A stretch of 50,378 nt of DNA from Candidatus Nitrotoga sp. CP45 (GTDB lineage: Bacteria > Pseudomonadota > Gammaproteobacteria > Burkholderiales > Gallionellaceae), in the NCBI GenBank assembly GCA_945874105.1, contig CAMCFJ010000021.1, positions 1 to 50,378 on the forward strand, read 5' to 3'. The translations under genes were made by a program, and so were the position numbers. The notes beneath the pieces are model-generated. The model saw only the letters and a list, made by a program, of their open reading frames with translations, ran no database searches and was not told the DNA's origin. Below, in pieces: positions 28,024 to 36,684 of the stretch. Position 1 is the first letter of the stretch; each line of letters starts with the position of its first letter.

Positions 28024-28364
28024 AAAAAAATGAACTGAGCCATGAAAATATCAAGCACTTGCTTAACCACTCCGTCGCTCAGCTCGAACGACCCACACTG
28101 ACACGCCTGCGCCACGCGCGGGAGCAAGCCATGGCGCGCTATACCGCACGTTATGTAGAGCCTGTATTTGCCCGAGCTGGACATGCCGTTTGGCATGCTT
28201 TCGGTGCGCAACATAAGTCACGCCTATGGGCCACCACTTTGCTGCTTGCGATTATTCTGTTCAGCGCAACAGCTTATTGGAATCATATTGCGAAATCCGA
28301 TACAGCCGATGTAGACATCGCTATTCTGACTGGTGATTTGCCCATACACTTTTACGTTGACTGA
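28020..28364 (+). CDS. DUF3619-family membrane protein, putative anti-sigma factor
   Basis: The product is 114 residues. The N-terminal 65 residues are helical and charged (HLLNHSVAQLERPTLTRLRHA...), and one membrane helix (about 70-88, rich in Leu/Ile/Ala) follows. A short C-terminal tail of about 25 residues lies on the far side. A cytoplasmic N-terminal helix plus single membrane pass is the layout of ECF anti-sigma factors. The gene overlaps the sigma gene by 4 bp, the usual coupling of such pairs. The family is a domain of unknown function, so the anti-sigma role is inference from context. Confidence 0.75.
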   Translation: MKKNELSHENIKHLLNHSVAQLERPTLTRLRHAREQAMARYTARYVEPVFARAGHAVWHAFGAQHKSRLWATTLLLAIILFSATAYWNHIAKSDTADVDIAILTGDLPIHFYVD

Positions 28365-28372
28365 TACAAATC

Positions 28373-28783
28373 ATGTACTTGATCCGCCGTCATCTGTTCG
28401 CATTCAGCGTCGCCGTATTTCTGTTTCTGCCAGCAATAGCTGGGGCTCAGACATGGGAGGATCTCACTCCAGTGCAACAAGAAGCGCTGGCTCCGCTCTC
28501 TAAAGAATGGAATACGCTGCGAACACTGCAGAAGCAGCGCCTTATCAATATGGCGAAACGCTACCCTCAGCTTAATACAGTCCAGAAACAACGCCTGCAT
28601 AACAGACTGGAAAAATGGAGCAAGCTAACGCCGGAACAACGTGACCGTGCTCGCGAAAAATTCCAGGCATTTAGCAAAGTTCCTTTGGCAAAACGCGAAC
28701 AGGTCAAACAAATGGTTCGCCAACAAGAAGCTGAAAAATTGAACACACCTGCTTCAGACCCCGCAATAACCGATACGCCATAA
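28373..28783 (+). CDS. DUF3106-family periplasmic protein with LTxxQ-like repeats
   Basis: The product is 136 residues. A signal peptide ends AGAQ (cleavage after about residue 25). The mature part is nearly all helix and basic, with three LTxxQ-like motifs: LTPVQ (31-35), LNTVQ (67-71) and LTPEQ (85-89). LTxxQ repeats typify the Spy/CpxP/ZraP/CnrX superfamily of periplasmic helical sensors and chaperones. It lies 8 bp after the DUF3619 gene. I infer a periplasmic sensor or chaperone partner of the sigma/anti-sigma pair; no metal-binding His/Cys cluster is visible. Confidence 0.75.
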   Translation: MYLIRRHLFAFSVAVFLFLPAIAGAQTWEDLTPVQQEALAPLSKEWNTLRTLQKQRLINMAKRYPQLNTVQKQRLHNRLEKWSKLTPEQRDRAREKFQAFSKVPLAKREQVKQMVRQQEAEKLNTPASDPAITDTP

Positions 28784-28799
28784 AATTGCCAGCAAGAAA

Positions 28800-28830
28800 A
28801 AACCCTGCAAACAATTGGCCTGCAGGGTTT
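28800..28830. terminator. Intrinsic terminator between DUF3106 gene and ssb
   Basis: A 10-bp perfect stem (AAACCCTGCA 28800-28809 with TGCAGGGTTT 28821-28830) has an 11-nt loop. The A-run before the left arm gives a T-run on the minus strand, so it ends ssb transcription best. On the plus strand it is followed by GTCTTT and may also stop the sigma operon. Confidence 0.85.
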
Positions 28831-28858
28831 GTCTTTATAAGACTAGACTAGGTAGTCC

Positions 28859-29317
28859 CTAAAACGGGATGTCATCATCAAAGTTATCAAAACCGCCGCT
28901 CTTGGCTGGTGCCGGCTTATTGGTAGCAGGCTCCCCAGCTGACGACGATGCAGGTGGTTTTTCCACCATGTCAAAATTACCGCTGCCAGACTTACTGGAC
29001 AGCATCTGCATCTCATTAACTATAATATCGGTGGTATAGCGATCCTTGCCTTCCTTGTCCTGCCATTTGCGCGTGGCAAGCTTGCCTTCAACGTAGATCA
29101 TCGAACCTTTTTTCAGGTACTCTCCAGCAATTTCTGCTAGTCGGCGATAAAAAGTCAGGTTATGCCATTCGGTTTTTTCCTGTTTCTCGCCGCTTTTGTC
29201 CTTCCAGTTTTCTGAGGTAGCAAGTGTGGCATTGGTCACTGCTTCGCCATTGGGCATGTAACGCGTTTCCGGATCCTTGCCCAGCCGTCCTACTAAAATT
29301 ACCTTGTTTACCGACAT
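28859..29317 (-). CDS. ssb: Single-stranded DNA-binding protein
   Basis: This 152-residue tetrameric SSB has an OB-fold (residues 1-110, [17 protein letters not shown] at the start), a Gly/Ala/Pro linker and the acidic tip DDDIPF that recruits repair and replication partners. Its ATG lies just inside the end of the MFS gene region (2 bp apart), so both are probably co-transcribed. It is divergent from and near uvrA; a ssb-uvrA association is common in proteobacteria. Confidence 0.97.
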   Translation of the reverse strand: MSVNKVILVGRLGKDPETRYMPNGEAVTNATLATSENWKDKSGEKQEKTEWHNLTFYRRLAEIAGEYLKKGSMIYVEGKLATRKWQDKEGKDRYTTDIIVNEMQMLSSKSGSGNFDMVEKPPASSSAGEPATNKPAPAKSGGFDNFDDDIPF

Positions 29318-29318
29318 G

Positions 29319-30698
29319 TCATTCCCCTTTCACTAAATTGTCTACCGCGACTTCGTCAAAGCCGCTCATATCTACTTTAAGACAAGCCATACATTCGGCT
29401 GGCACCACCATTACTTCGCGCACCCCATTTAATTGCGCCAAGCGTTGTTGCAAAACAGCTCCCGCACGCCCATCCATTTCAGGCAATGGATACATTTTAG
29501 TACGCACCGCTGCAGGCGGCTGCATGGTGCTGGCAACTAGTAACCACAGCAATAACAAACCTACCGCAAATACAAATACAGCATTACCGCCAAAATATTG
29601 CATCAGAAAACCGCCCGCAATTGCACCAAAGAATGCGCCGAGAAATTGCACGCTGCTATATACGCCCATCGCCGTTCCCTTGGCCGCCAGCGGAGCAATC
29701 TTACTGATCATTGAAGGTAATGTCGCCTCCAATACGTTAAATGCGGTAAAAAACAACAACAGCGACAACGACACACCCCATACACTGTTCTGCATCAGCA
29801 TCAACGATAGCTGCCCTAGCGCTGCCAGTGCAATCGCGCCCATAAACACCTGTTTCATCTTTGCTTTTTTCTCGGCGACAATGATGGGTGGCACCATCAA
29901 CATGAGGGCTAGCAACATGACCGGCAGATATACTTGCCAATGTTGCGCAACCTCCAGTCCATTATTTTTCAATACGAATGGCACTTGCATGAATACCGAC
30001 ATTAGAATCGCGTGCAAGGAAAAAATACCGAAATCGAGTCGCAGCAAATCCTTGTTACGTAGCACGTCGCCAAATCGCTTGCTGCTCGCCCCCGAACCAG
30101 AATGGAATCGCGTGATGGCAGGATTTGGAATGACAAAAGCCACAAACAGCATGGCCAGAAGCGCCAATACGCCGGTTAGCGCAAAAATTCCGGGCACGTC
30201 TATCGTTTGATACAACATCGGTGCCAGCACCAGTGATATCGCAAATGTAATACCAATGGTAATGCCTATCATCGCCATCGCCTTGGTGCGGACTTCCTCG
30301 CGCGTCAGGTCGGCGGTTAGCGCCATCACTGCAGCATTAATTGCTCCCGCGCCCTGGATCGAACGACCGGCGATGACCCAATAGATATTGTCCGCCGAAG
30401 CTGCAATAAAACTACCGATAGCGAACAGCAGCAGTCCCGCATAGATCACCGGTTTGCGCCCGTAATGGTCGGACATCCAGCCAGCCGGGATTTGCAATAT
30501 AGCCTGGGTCAATCCATAAGCACCGAGGGCAATGCCAATCAGGATATGACTTTCGCCGCCGGGCAGTCGTTCGGCGGCATACAATGCAAATACCGGCAGA
30601 ATGATGAACAACCCCAGCATGCGCAAGCCGTAAATACCGGCTAAGCCCATACTAGCGCGGCGCTCAAGTGGCGTCATTGAATCAGGTGTGTATCCCAT
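29319..30698 (-). CDS. MFS transporter with C-terminal ferredoxin-like domain (YajR-like)
   Basis: This 459-residue protein has 12 membrane helices. Major-facilitator motif A ([11 protein letters not shown]) is clear. The N-terminus [14 protein letters not shown] and the C-terminal soluble domain (last about 65 residues, [18 protein letters not shown]...) match the architecture of E. coli YajR, whose YAM domain is ferredoxin-like. Here that domain carries a CMAC (CxxC) motif. It is a drug or metabolite exporter of unknown substrate. ATG 30698 is chosen by comparison; ATG 30677 is the alternative, and neither has a strong ribosome-binding site. Confidence 0.85.
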   Translation of the reverse strand: MGYTPDSMTPLERRASMGLAGIYGLRMLGLFIILPVFALYAAERLPGGESHILIGIALGAYGLTQAILQIPAGWMSDHYGRKPVIYAGLLLFAIGSFIAASADNIYWVIAGRSIQGAGAINAAVMALTADLTREEVRTKAMAMIGITIGITFAISLVLAPMLYQTIDVPGIFALTGVLALLAMLFVAFVIPNPAITRFHSGSGASSKRFGDVLRNKDLLRLDFGIFSLHAILMSVFMQVPFVLKNNGLEVAQHWQVYLPVMLLALMLMVPPIIVAEKKAKMKQVFMGAIALAALGQLSLMLMQNSVWGVSLSLLLFFTAFNVLEATLPSMISKIAPLAAKGTAMGVYSSVQFLGAFFGAIAGGFLMQYFGGNAVFVFAVGLLLLWLLVASTMQPPAAVRTKMYPLPEMDGRAGAVLQQRLAQLNGVREVMVVPAECMACLKVDMSGFDEVAVDNLVKGE

Positions 30699-30765
30699 AT
30701 TGAAGTATTGAAAGCGCAAAAAATCGCGTATATTAGCAGGTTTAGCGCTACCTACGGTAACCGGC

Positions 30766-33591
30766 ATGGACAGCATCAAAATACGTGGTGCACGCACACA
30801 CAATCTGAAAAACATCAGCCTGGATTTGCCGCGCAATCAACTTGTAGTCATCACCGGATTGTCGGGTTCCGGCAAGTCTTCCCTCGCATTTGACACTTTG
30901 TATGCCGAGGGGCAACGACGCTATGTCGAATCGCTTTCCGCTTACGCGCGCCAGTTTTTGCAACTAATGGCAAAGCCGGATGTGGACTTGATCGAGGGCT
31001 TGTCACCTGCCATCGCCATTGAGCAAAAGGCCACCTCGCATAACCCGCGTTCCACCGTTGGCACGGTGACGGAAATTCACGACTACCTCCGCCTGCTGTT
31101 TGCGCGCGCGGGCGACCCCTATTGCCCGCAGCATGATCTGGTGTTGCAGGTTCAGAGCGTTGGGCAAATGGTGGACCATGTGCTGCAACTGCCGCAAGAC
31201 ACGCGCATCATGATTCTTTCCCCATTGGTCGTTGAGCGCAAAGGTGAGCAAGTCGACTTGTTTAATGAGTTGCGTGCGCAAGGTTTTATGCGGTTACGCG
31301 TAAACGGCACCGTGCATGAGATAGACAAATTGCCCACGCTGACAAAGAACAAGAAGCACACCATTGAGATTGTGGTGGATCGACTGAAAGCCAGCGCAGA
31401 CAACCAGCAGCGCCTGGCGGAATCATTCGAGACCGCATTGCGCCATGCCGAGGGGCGCGCATTGGCAGTGGAAATGGATAGCGGTAAAGAACATATATTC
31501 TCCGCCAAGTTTGCCTGTCCAATCTGCAGTTATTCGTTGCCGGAACTGGAACCGCGATTGTTCTCGTTCAACAACCCGATGGGTGCCTGCCCGAAATGCG
31601 ATGGGTTGGGCAACATCAGTTTCTTCGATCCAAAACGGATTGTGGCTTTCCCGCAATTGTCATTAAGCTCTGGGGCAATCAAAGGCTGGGATCGACGCAA
31701 CCAGTTTTATTACCAGATGCTGGACAGCCTTGCCAAGTATTACGATTTCGATCTGGAACGTCCGTACGAAAGCCTGCCGGAAAAAATACAACAAGTTATT
31801 TTGTATGGTAGTGACAAGGAAGAAATTCCATTCAGCTATCTCAACGAGCGCGGCAAACCCACACTACGTGAGCATACATTCGAAGGCATCATCAATAACC
31901 TGGAGCGGCGTTACAAGGAAACCACGTCACCTACTGTGCGCGAGGAACTGGCAAAACATCTCAACACCTGCATCTGCCCTGAATGCAATGGTACGCGCCT
32001 GCGCCTGGAAGCCCGCAATGTGCGCATCGCAGATCATGCCATTTATGAGCTTAGTGCATTACCCTTGAAGCAGGCGCTCACTTTCTTCCAACAGGTGAAG
32101 CTACCCGGTCACAAGCAGGCCATCGCGGAAAGAATCGTGCATGAAATAGCCAGCCGCCTGACCTTCCTCAACAACGTCGGCCTCGAATATCTATCGCTGG
32201 ATCGTTCGGCAGAGACCTTGTCTGGTGGCGAATCTCAGCGCATCCGCCTGGCCTCGCAAATTGGCTCCGGTTTGACCGGTGTAATGTATGTATTAGACGA
32301 ACCGTCCATCGGCCTGCATCAGCGTGACAATGATCGTTTGCTGGGCACGCTGAAGCGCCTGCGCGACATGGGCAACAGTGTAATCGTAGTGGAGCATGAC
32401 GCGGATGCCATCCAGGCTGCCGACTACGTAGTGGACATGGGGCCCGGTGCGGGCGAGCATGGGGGCATGATCGTCGCGCAAGGCACGCCGCAAGAAGTGT
32501 GTGCCAACCAGCAATCGCTGACGGGCGATTACCTTTCCGGTCGGCGCAACATCGAAACGCCCAAAAAACATCTCTCTCCCAATCCGGAACGCATGCTGCA
32601 AATTCAAGGCGCATGCGGCAACAACCTGAAACAAGTCACGCTTAATTTACCTGTTGGCCTGCTGGTTTGTGTCACAGGCGTGTCCGGTTCTGGAAAGTCC
32701 ACCCTCATCAACGACACGCTGTATCACGCCGTCGCACAACACTTATATGGAAGCAACGCCGAGCCCGCGCCGTTCGCCAAAATCGATGGGCTGGAATTTT
32801 TTGACAAGGTCATTAACGTGGATCAGTCGCCCATCGGACGCACTCCACGTTCCAACCCCGCTACCTACACCGGCCTGTTCACTCCCATTCGCGAGCTATT
32901 CGCCGGCGTGCCGCAATCGCGCGAACGAGGCTATGGCCCGGGGCGATTCTCGTTCAATGTAAAAGGCGGACGCTGCGAATCTTGCCAAGGCGATGGCGTA
33001 ATCAAAGTTGAAATGCACTTCCTGCCTGACCTCTATGTGCCATGCGACGTGTGCCATAGCATGCGCTACAACCGCGAAACGCTAGAGATACAATATAAAG
33101 GACGGAACATCCACCAGATTTTGCAGATGACAGTGGAACATGCGCATGAGTTTTTCAAGCCAGTGCCAATCATCGCACGTAAACTACAGACGATGCTCGA
33201 CGTGGGGCTCGGCTACATCACATTGGGGCAAAGCGCGACTACGCTATCCGGCGGCGAAGCACAACGCATCAAATTATCGCTGGAACTTTCCAAGCGCGAC
33301 ACCGGACGCACTCTGTACATCTTGGACGAGCCCACAACTGGCTTGCATTTCCATGATATCGCCCTGCTTCTGAAAGTCATTCAAAAACTGCGCGACCAAG
33401 GAAACACCGTAGTAGTAATCGAACATAACCTCGACGTAATAAAGACCGCCGACTGGATCATAGACCTCGGACCTGAAGGCGGCGAGGGAGGCGGACATAT
33501 CATTGCACAAGGCTCGCCCAAAGACATTGCCGCCAATCCGGAAAGCGTTACGGGGTCTTACCTGAAGCAGGTATTGAAAATAACCAGGTAA
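30766..33591 (+). CDS. uvrA: Excinuclease ABC subunit A
   Basis: This 941-residue damage-recognition ATPase of nucleotide-excision repair has two ABC modules with Walker A GLSGSGKS (31-38) and GVSGSGKST (about 637). The signatures are [11 protein letters not shown] and [11 protein letters not shown]. Zinc modules have CPICSY/CPKCDG in the first half and CESCQGDG with CDVC in the second. Length and order are typical. It is transcribed divergently from the MFS-ssb unit. No clear LexA box was seen in the 67-bp gap. No terminator was seen after the stop. Confidence 0.99.
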   Translation: MDSIKIRGARTHNLKNISLDLPRNQLVVITGLSGSGKSSLAFDTLYAEGQRRYVESLSAYARQFLQLMAKPDVDLIEGLSPAIAIEQKATSHNPRSTVGTVTEIHDYLRLLFARAGDPYCPQHDLVLQVQSVGQMVDHVLQLPQDTRIMILSPLVVERKGEQVDLFNELRAQGFMRLRVNGTVHEIDKLPTLTKNKKHTIEIVVDRLKASADNQQRLAESFETALRHAEGRALAVEMDSGKEHIFSAKFACPICSYSLPELEPRLFSFNNPMGACPKCDGLGNISFFDPKRIVAFPQLSLSSGAIKGWDRRNQFYYQMLDSLAKYYDFDLERPYESLPEKIQQVILYGSDKEEIPFSYLNERGKPTLREHTFEGIINNLERRYKETTSPTVREELAKHLNTCICPECNGTRLRLEARNVRIADHAIYELSALPLKQALTFFQQVKLPGHKQAIAERIVHEIASRLTFLNNVGLEYLSLDRSAETLSGGESQRIRLASQIGSGLTGVMYVLDEPSIGLHQRDNDRLLGTLKRLRDMGNSVIVVEHDADAIQAADYVVDMGPGAGEHGGMIVAQGTPQEVCANQQSLTGDYLSGRRNIETPKKHLSPNPERMLQIQGACGNNLKQVTLNLPVGLLVCVTGVSGSGKSTLINDTLYHAVAQHLYGSNAEPAPFAKIDGLEFFDKVINVDQSPIGRTPRSNPATYTGLFTPIRELFAGVPQSRERGYGPGRFSFNVKGGRCESCQGDGVIKVEMHFLPDLYVPCDVCHSMRYNRETLEIQYKGRNIHQILQMTVEHAHEFFKPVPIIARKLQTMLDVGLGYITLGQSATTLSGGEAQRIKLSLELSKRDTGRTLYILDEPTTGLHFHDIALLLKVIQKLRDQGNTVVVIEHNLDVIKTADWIIDLGPEGGEGGGHIIAQGSPKDIAANPESVTGSYLKQVLKITR

Positions 33592-33935
33592 TATGAATTA
33601 GCTCCGTCAACCAACTGCCCCCCCGACTCGCTCCTCAATTACGCCGAATCACACTCAATCCGCAGCAAATTAACCTGCAAAATCAACGGATTTCCAGTAT
33701 AGCCGGTGGCCTATTGCTCAAGCACATCATAGCAGCGTGCCGCGACCATTTTTCAAGCCCTGCCAAAAGGGAATAATGAGGCCATTAAGTCAAAGCACAA
33801 AAGTTTAAATATTTTTTGCAATGTTCACCAATATTATGATACCCTTCCTCAGCTGTTAGAAGTTTCTAAGAGCCCCCGCGGACGGTACGAGTGGGTTTAT
33901 CTTATTTTATTTATTTACTTAGAGGAGTAATAATT
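33592..33935 (+). other. Intergenic/leader region without a gene
   Basis: These 344 bp follow uvrA and precede an exported-protein gene. No open frame or RNA gene is convincing. The DNA becomes AT-rich after about 33780. It holds a palindrome TTAGAA-GT-TTCTAA (33856-33869) and directly after it a GC-rich small hairpin (CCCGC/GTGGG, about 33875-33895). The end is an AT-rich leader and a strong AGAGGAG ribosome-binding site at 33921. A promoter is expected near 33800-33850, but no clear consensus pair was found. Confidence 0.5.
33856..33869. promoter_or_regulatory. Palindrome TTAGAA-GT-TTCTAA, possible operator
   Basis: A perfect 6-bp inverted repeat with a 2-bp centre lies 67 bp before the start of the 316-residue exported protein. 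Its spacing suits a dimeric regulator or an RNA hairpin in the leader. The regulator is unknown. Confidence 0.35.
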
Positions 33936-34886
33936 ATGCGCAGAGTTAACTCACTGGCACTACTGCTTGCTATTAGTTCCCCGGCTGCCATGGCATATGA
34001 CGGCCCGCACGCTCAATACAATTTTCTTCCTGCAGCAGGTTCGTTTGCATCCGATCCACAAGCTGGCGGTCCTCATCCTGGAACAGAAGTCGGCATACCA
34101 GGCAACTATCCTCCTGGCGGCGGTATGCCAGCTCCTGCATATCAATATGAAACCCAAGGGCAATTTAACATTGGGAAGCATCATTTGGATCAATGGCAAA
34201 AAGAAGAAGGCGGTTCTGGTCAAGCCAGTTATCATGGTAAACAACCAACAAAATATACTCCAGACTTTAAAACCGCTGTTCCTTATATCGATGGCAAGCC
34301 TCTCTACGATACAGACTTTAGCGAAGCATGGGCGGGAGACAGGGCAAACGGTACTGGAGGCTGTGTAGCTAGCGCTGGCCCCTATTGCGTAGCTCCGATC
34401 GAGACAGGTCTTGGTTACCATAAGGAAGAAACAAGAGTAAGCAAAACCCGCTATCAACAACACTTCGTTCTCGATGACGGAGCAAGGGGTGAAGGTACAA
34501 CGGTATCAATGAATGCTGTCATAGAGAATACTGATACCAGAGCAGGTACAAAACCAGCAAAGATCAGACTTCAATACGCAATAACACCGGGCGGCAACTT
34601 TGTAGATACGACTCGTCAACCTCAAAATGCTGGTTACACAAAGCTGGCTCCTGAAGGTACGTACCGTTATCAATCTCCAACCATCATATACAATGATGAG
34701 CATGGCCATCTTTATATAGACGGCAAGCATTTTTCTGGCATACATTTGTTAAACGGTAGCTATGGCTACACAGTTGGCTTGGATCTGATCGGACCAGGAA
34801 AACATGACATCTGTATCAAGATAGTAGATGAATTCCATGAAGTGGTTGACATGGGAACGCAAGCTTGCGTTGCAGTAACAGTTTAA
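33936..34886 (+). CDS. Exported Gly/Pro/Tyr/His-rich protein with shared C-terminal domain, unknown
   Basis: This 316-residue protein is not assigned to a named family. A signal peptide (residues 1-20, ending AMA) precedes a low-complexity region rich in Gly, Pro, Tyr, His and Gln (22-130). A middle part has Cys143 and Cys151. The C-terminal beta-rich domain (about 205-316) carries HGHLYIDGK (256-264) and GPGKHDICIKIV (286-297), with Cys293 and Cys311. That domain recurs in the 113-residue protein at 35294. The His-rich HxHxYxDG pattern vaguely recalls periplasmic metal-associated DUF4399/DUF6130-like domains (weak inference). ATG 33936 follows AGAGGAG; an upstream start at 33891 would spoil the signal peptide. 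Confidence 0.7.
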   Translation: MRRVNSLALLLAISSPAAMAYDGPHAQYNFLPAAGSFASDPQAGGPHPGTEVGIPGNYPPGGGMPAPAYQYETQGQFNIGKHHLDQWQKEEGGSGQASYHGKQPTKYTPDFKTAVPYIDGKPLYDTDFSEAWAGDRANGTGGCVASAGPYCVAPIETGLGYHKEETRVSKTRYQQHFVLDDGARGEGTTVSMNAVIENTDTRAGTKPAKIRLQYAITPGGNFVDTTRQPQNAGYTKLAPEGTYRYQSPTIIYNDEHGHLYIDGKHFSGIHLLNGSYGYTVGLDLIGPGKHDICIKIVDEFHEVVDMGTQACVAVTV

Positions 34887-34953
34887 AAGCGAATTTAATA
34901 CATTTGTAAAGCTTGAACTATACCGTCCGTATAGCGTGTAATCTGTGTAAAAT

Positions 34954-34986
34954 TTCGGTACCGTAGCTATAGTGAACGGTACCGAA
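34954..34986. terminator. GGTACC-centred hairpin, possible terminator of the 316-residue gene
   Basis: TTCGGTACCGT (34954-34964) pairs perfectly with ACGGTACCGAA (34976-34986) across 11 nt. A weak T-rich stretch (TTTGTTATT) follows on the plus strand, 70 bp after the stop. Each arm itself contains the palindrome CGGTACCG, so the site could also bind protein. Confidence 0.45.
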
Positions 34987-35046
34987 TTTGTTATTAGCAT
35001 CCCAAGATCAAATTAATTGTTCTTGCAAGCCACTTTAACAAAACAT

Positions 35047-35098
35047 ATTTTAAGTAATAAAAAAGCCAGAGAAATCTGGCTTTTTTATTACTTAAAAT
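35047..35098. terminator. Bidirectional terminator with 24-bp perfect stem and GAAA loop
   Basis: Left arm 35047-35070 and right arm 35075-35098 are perfectly complementary over 24 bp, closed by a GAAA tetraloop. The core is AAAAAAGCCAGA/TCTGGCTTTTTT, so both strands carry a T-run within the stem. Pairing continues outward through TTAAGTAAT. It shares 18 of 21 arm positions with the terminator at 36223. Confidence 0.9.
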
Positions 35099-35293
35099 TA
35101 TTTCATCATTAGCAGCTGTTTCCTCCAACCTAATCTGAGACAATAAACACCTGTTTTTCAAAGAAGAAAAATCAAACCATCTTCTCAGCATTTCTGTTTA
35201 ACGTGCTATATTGACAAGACTGATAATGCAGCAAATAACACCCCAGAACAATTCAAATGGCCAATTTATTTATACATCAAAAGGAGAAAAGCT

Positions 35294-35635
35294 ATGCGCA
35301 AACTTAACCTACTAGTAATATCACTTTTATTTGGATGCTATGTTCCAGTTGTGCTTGCCGCTGACGCGTCAATATCTATTTCAACACCCATTGATGGTGC
35401 AAAAATAAGTAGGAAATCGAAATTCGAAGTTTCCTACGAGGTTGTGCCAGGACATAATGGCGATCATGTACATTTGTACGTAGATGACAAGGAGGCTGTT
35501 GTATTACGCAAATTGAAAGGCAACCACACTATTGAATCGCTTGACCCGGGAAAACATGCCATATGCATCAAAATTGTTAACAAGGGGCATGCTCCTATCG
35601 GAGTTCAAGCATGCACTAACATTAACATAATATAG
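35294..35635 (+). CDS. Small exported protein, paralog of the C-terminal domain of the 316-residue protein
   Basis: The product is 113 residues. A hydrophobic signal (residues 1-22) is followed by one beta-rich domain starting SISISTPIDGAKI. DHVHLYVDDK (57-66) and DPGKHAICIKIV (84-95) with Cys91 and Cys107 align with the end of the upstream exported protein; GKH-x-ICIKIV is identical at 9 of 10 positions. The layout suggests an Ig-like periplasmic domain, perhaps metal-associated through the HVH motif (inference). AAAGGAG precedes the ATG. A LFGC segment could be a weak lipobox. It is followed after 4 bp by a membrane-protein gene. Confidence 0.7.
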   Translation: MRKLNLLVISLLFGCYVPVVLAADASISISTPIDGAKISRKSKFEVSYEVVPGHNGDHVHLYVDDKEAVVLRKLKGNHTIESLDPGKHAICIKIVNKGHAPIGVQACTNINII

Positions 35636-35639
35636 CGGC

Positions 35640-36056
35640 ATGATTACCATGGAAAACCTGAGCTACGCTGTAGCGCAGGTGGCGCATAATTTCGGTGCCG
35701 TTGCTGTTGTGGGCGGTGCCACATTTGCGTTATATCCGGCAACACAAACTGCAGCTACACACCGCAAGCTTGCTTGGCTGGTGGGATTCGGATGGGTAGC
35801 TCAAGCAATGAGTGGCGTGAGCTTTGCTGCAATCAGCTATCATTACTATGAAAAACTTCCGGACTTACATGGCATTGCCATGGCTGCGTTGCTTATTAAA
35901 ATGGTCTGTGCAGCATCTGGACTGAGTATTGTCATCCTTTACCTGCGTTATTCGGTTACATTGGCCATAGAGCGTAGGCATCTCGCATGGCAAATGCTCG
36001 CAGCGCTAGGCATAATAGCACTTGCCGCAGCGGCCTTTTTACGCTGGTTTTCTTAA
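35640..36056 (+). CDS. Four-helix membrane protein, function unknown
   Basis: The product is 138 residues with four hydrophobic helices at about 6-30, 43-66, 78-101 and 113-136. There is a His in the first helix (VAHNFGA), and an HYYEKLPDLHG loop lies between helices two and three. The general form resembles CopD/DUF2269-type small membrane proteins, but no family is firmly recognised. ATG 35640 lies 4 bp after the preceding stop, so the two are an operon. ATG 35649 is an alternative start; neither has a strong ribosome-binding site. A terminator follows at 36223. Confidence 0.7.
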   Translation: MITMENLSYAVAQVAHNFGAVAVVGGATFALYPATQTAATHRKLAWLVGFGWVAQAMSGVSFAAISYHYYEKLPDLHGIAMAALLIKMVCAASGLSIVILYLRYSVTLAIERRHLAWQMLAALGIIALAAAAFLRWFS

Positions 36057-36222
36057 CCCATGTTTAACAACCCCGCCGTCAAAATTTCTACCCCCCTTAA
36101 GTAAATCACAACAGACTGAACCAACAAAAGGATTTCCTGCGAAGGCTATTCCACAATCAGCCTTGTATGCGGCGATCGGATTGGTGCGCCGGGGGGGCAG
36201 ATCATCATCCCAAGAGAAAGTC

Positions 36223-36272
36223 AGTTAAGCAATAAAAAAACCGGACAAGTCCGGTTTTTTTATTGCTTAACT
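36223..36272. terminator. Bidirectional terminator with 24-bp perfect stem
   Basis: Left arm 36223-36246 and right arm 36249-36272 are perfectly complementary over 24 bp around a 2-nt centre. The core is AAAAAAACCGGAC/GTCCGGTTTTTTT. It serves both the membrane-protein operon from the left and the ribosomal alpha operon (rplQ end) from the right. The arms resemble those of the 35047 terminator. The 36057-36222 spacer before it contains no gene that I can see. Confidence 0.92.
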
Positions 36273-36288
36273 ATTCATATTATTTTGC

Positions 36289-36672
36289 TTATTCTTCTAT
36301 CGGTTCCGCTACCGACGGCCGATCTAGCAACTCAATCAACGCCATTGGTGCATTGTCACCCTTCCGGAAACCAAATTTAAGAATTCGAGAATAGCCTCCA
36401 TTGCGAGTTGCATAACGTGGGCCAAGTTCATCAAACAGCTTAGTGACCATTTCTCGGTCACGCAACCGCGCAAATGCCAAGCGGCGGTTAGCCAAGCTAG
36501 GATTCTTACCCAGAGTTAAAATCGGCTCAGCTACGCGGCGCAGTTCCTTTGCCTTAGGCAGGGTGGTCTTTATAGCCTCATGGCGCAGCAATGAAGTAAT
36601 CATATTGCGCAGCATTGCCAAACGATGACTACTCGTACGATTAAGCTTTCTTAGTCCTAGACGGTGACGCAT
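36289..36672 (-). CDS. rplQ: 50S ribosomal protein L17
   Basis: This 127-residue protein of the large subunit near the exit tunnel starts [17 protein letters not shown], as in all bacterial L17. The family blocks [19 protein letters not shown] and [16 protein letters not shown] are present. It is the last gene of the alpha unit, 12 bp after rpoA, and is followed by the strong terminator at 36223-36272. Confidence 0.98.
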   Translation of the reverse strand: MRHRLGLRKLNRTSSHRLAMLRNMITSLLRHEAIKTTLPKAKELRRVAEPILTLGKNPSLANRRLAFARLRDREMVTKLFDELGPRYATRNGGYSRILKFGFRKGDNAPMALIELLDRPSVAEPIEE

Positions 36673-36684
36673 AATTATCCTTTC

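Larger units (their letters stand above)
34887..35293. other. Gene-free, palindrome-rich AT-rich spacer
   Basis: These 407 bp between two exported-protein genes contain no convincing gene. They hold three inverted repeats in a row: CTATAC/GTATAG (34918-34934), a GGTACC-centred hairpin (34954-34986) and a 24-bp perfect terminator stem (35047-35098). The last 50 bp contain AT-rich promoter-like sequence and the AAAGGAG ribosome-binding site of the next gene. Confidence 0.6.

Noticed and set aside
29224-30210. 328-residue plus-strand ORF antisense to ssb and the MFS gene
   Set aside because: Composition (Thr, Asn, Ser, Pro rich) is that of a reverse-strand shadow; the minus-strand genes are certain.
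30699-30765. LexA/SOS box between uvrA and the MFS gene
   Set aside because: No CTGT-N8-ACAG-like sequence was found in the gap.
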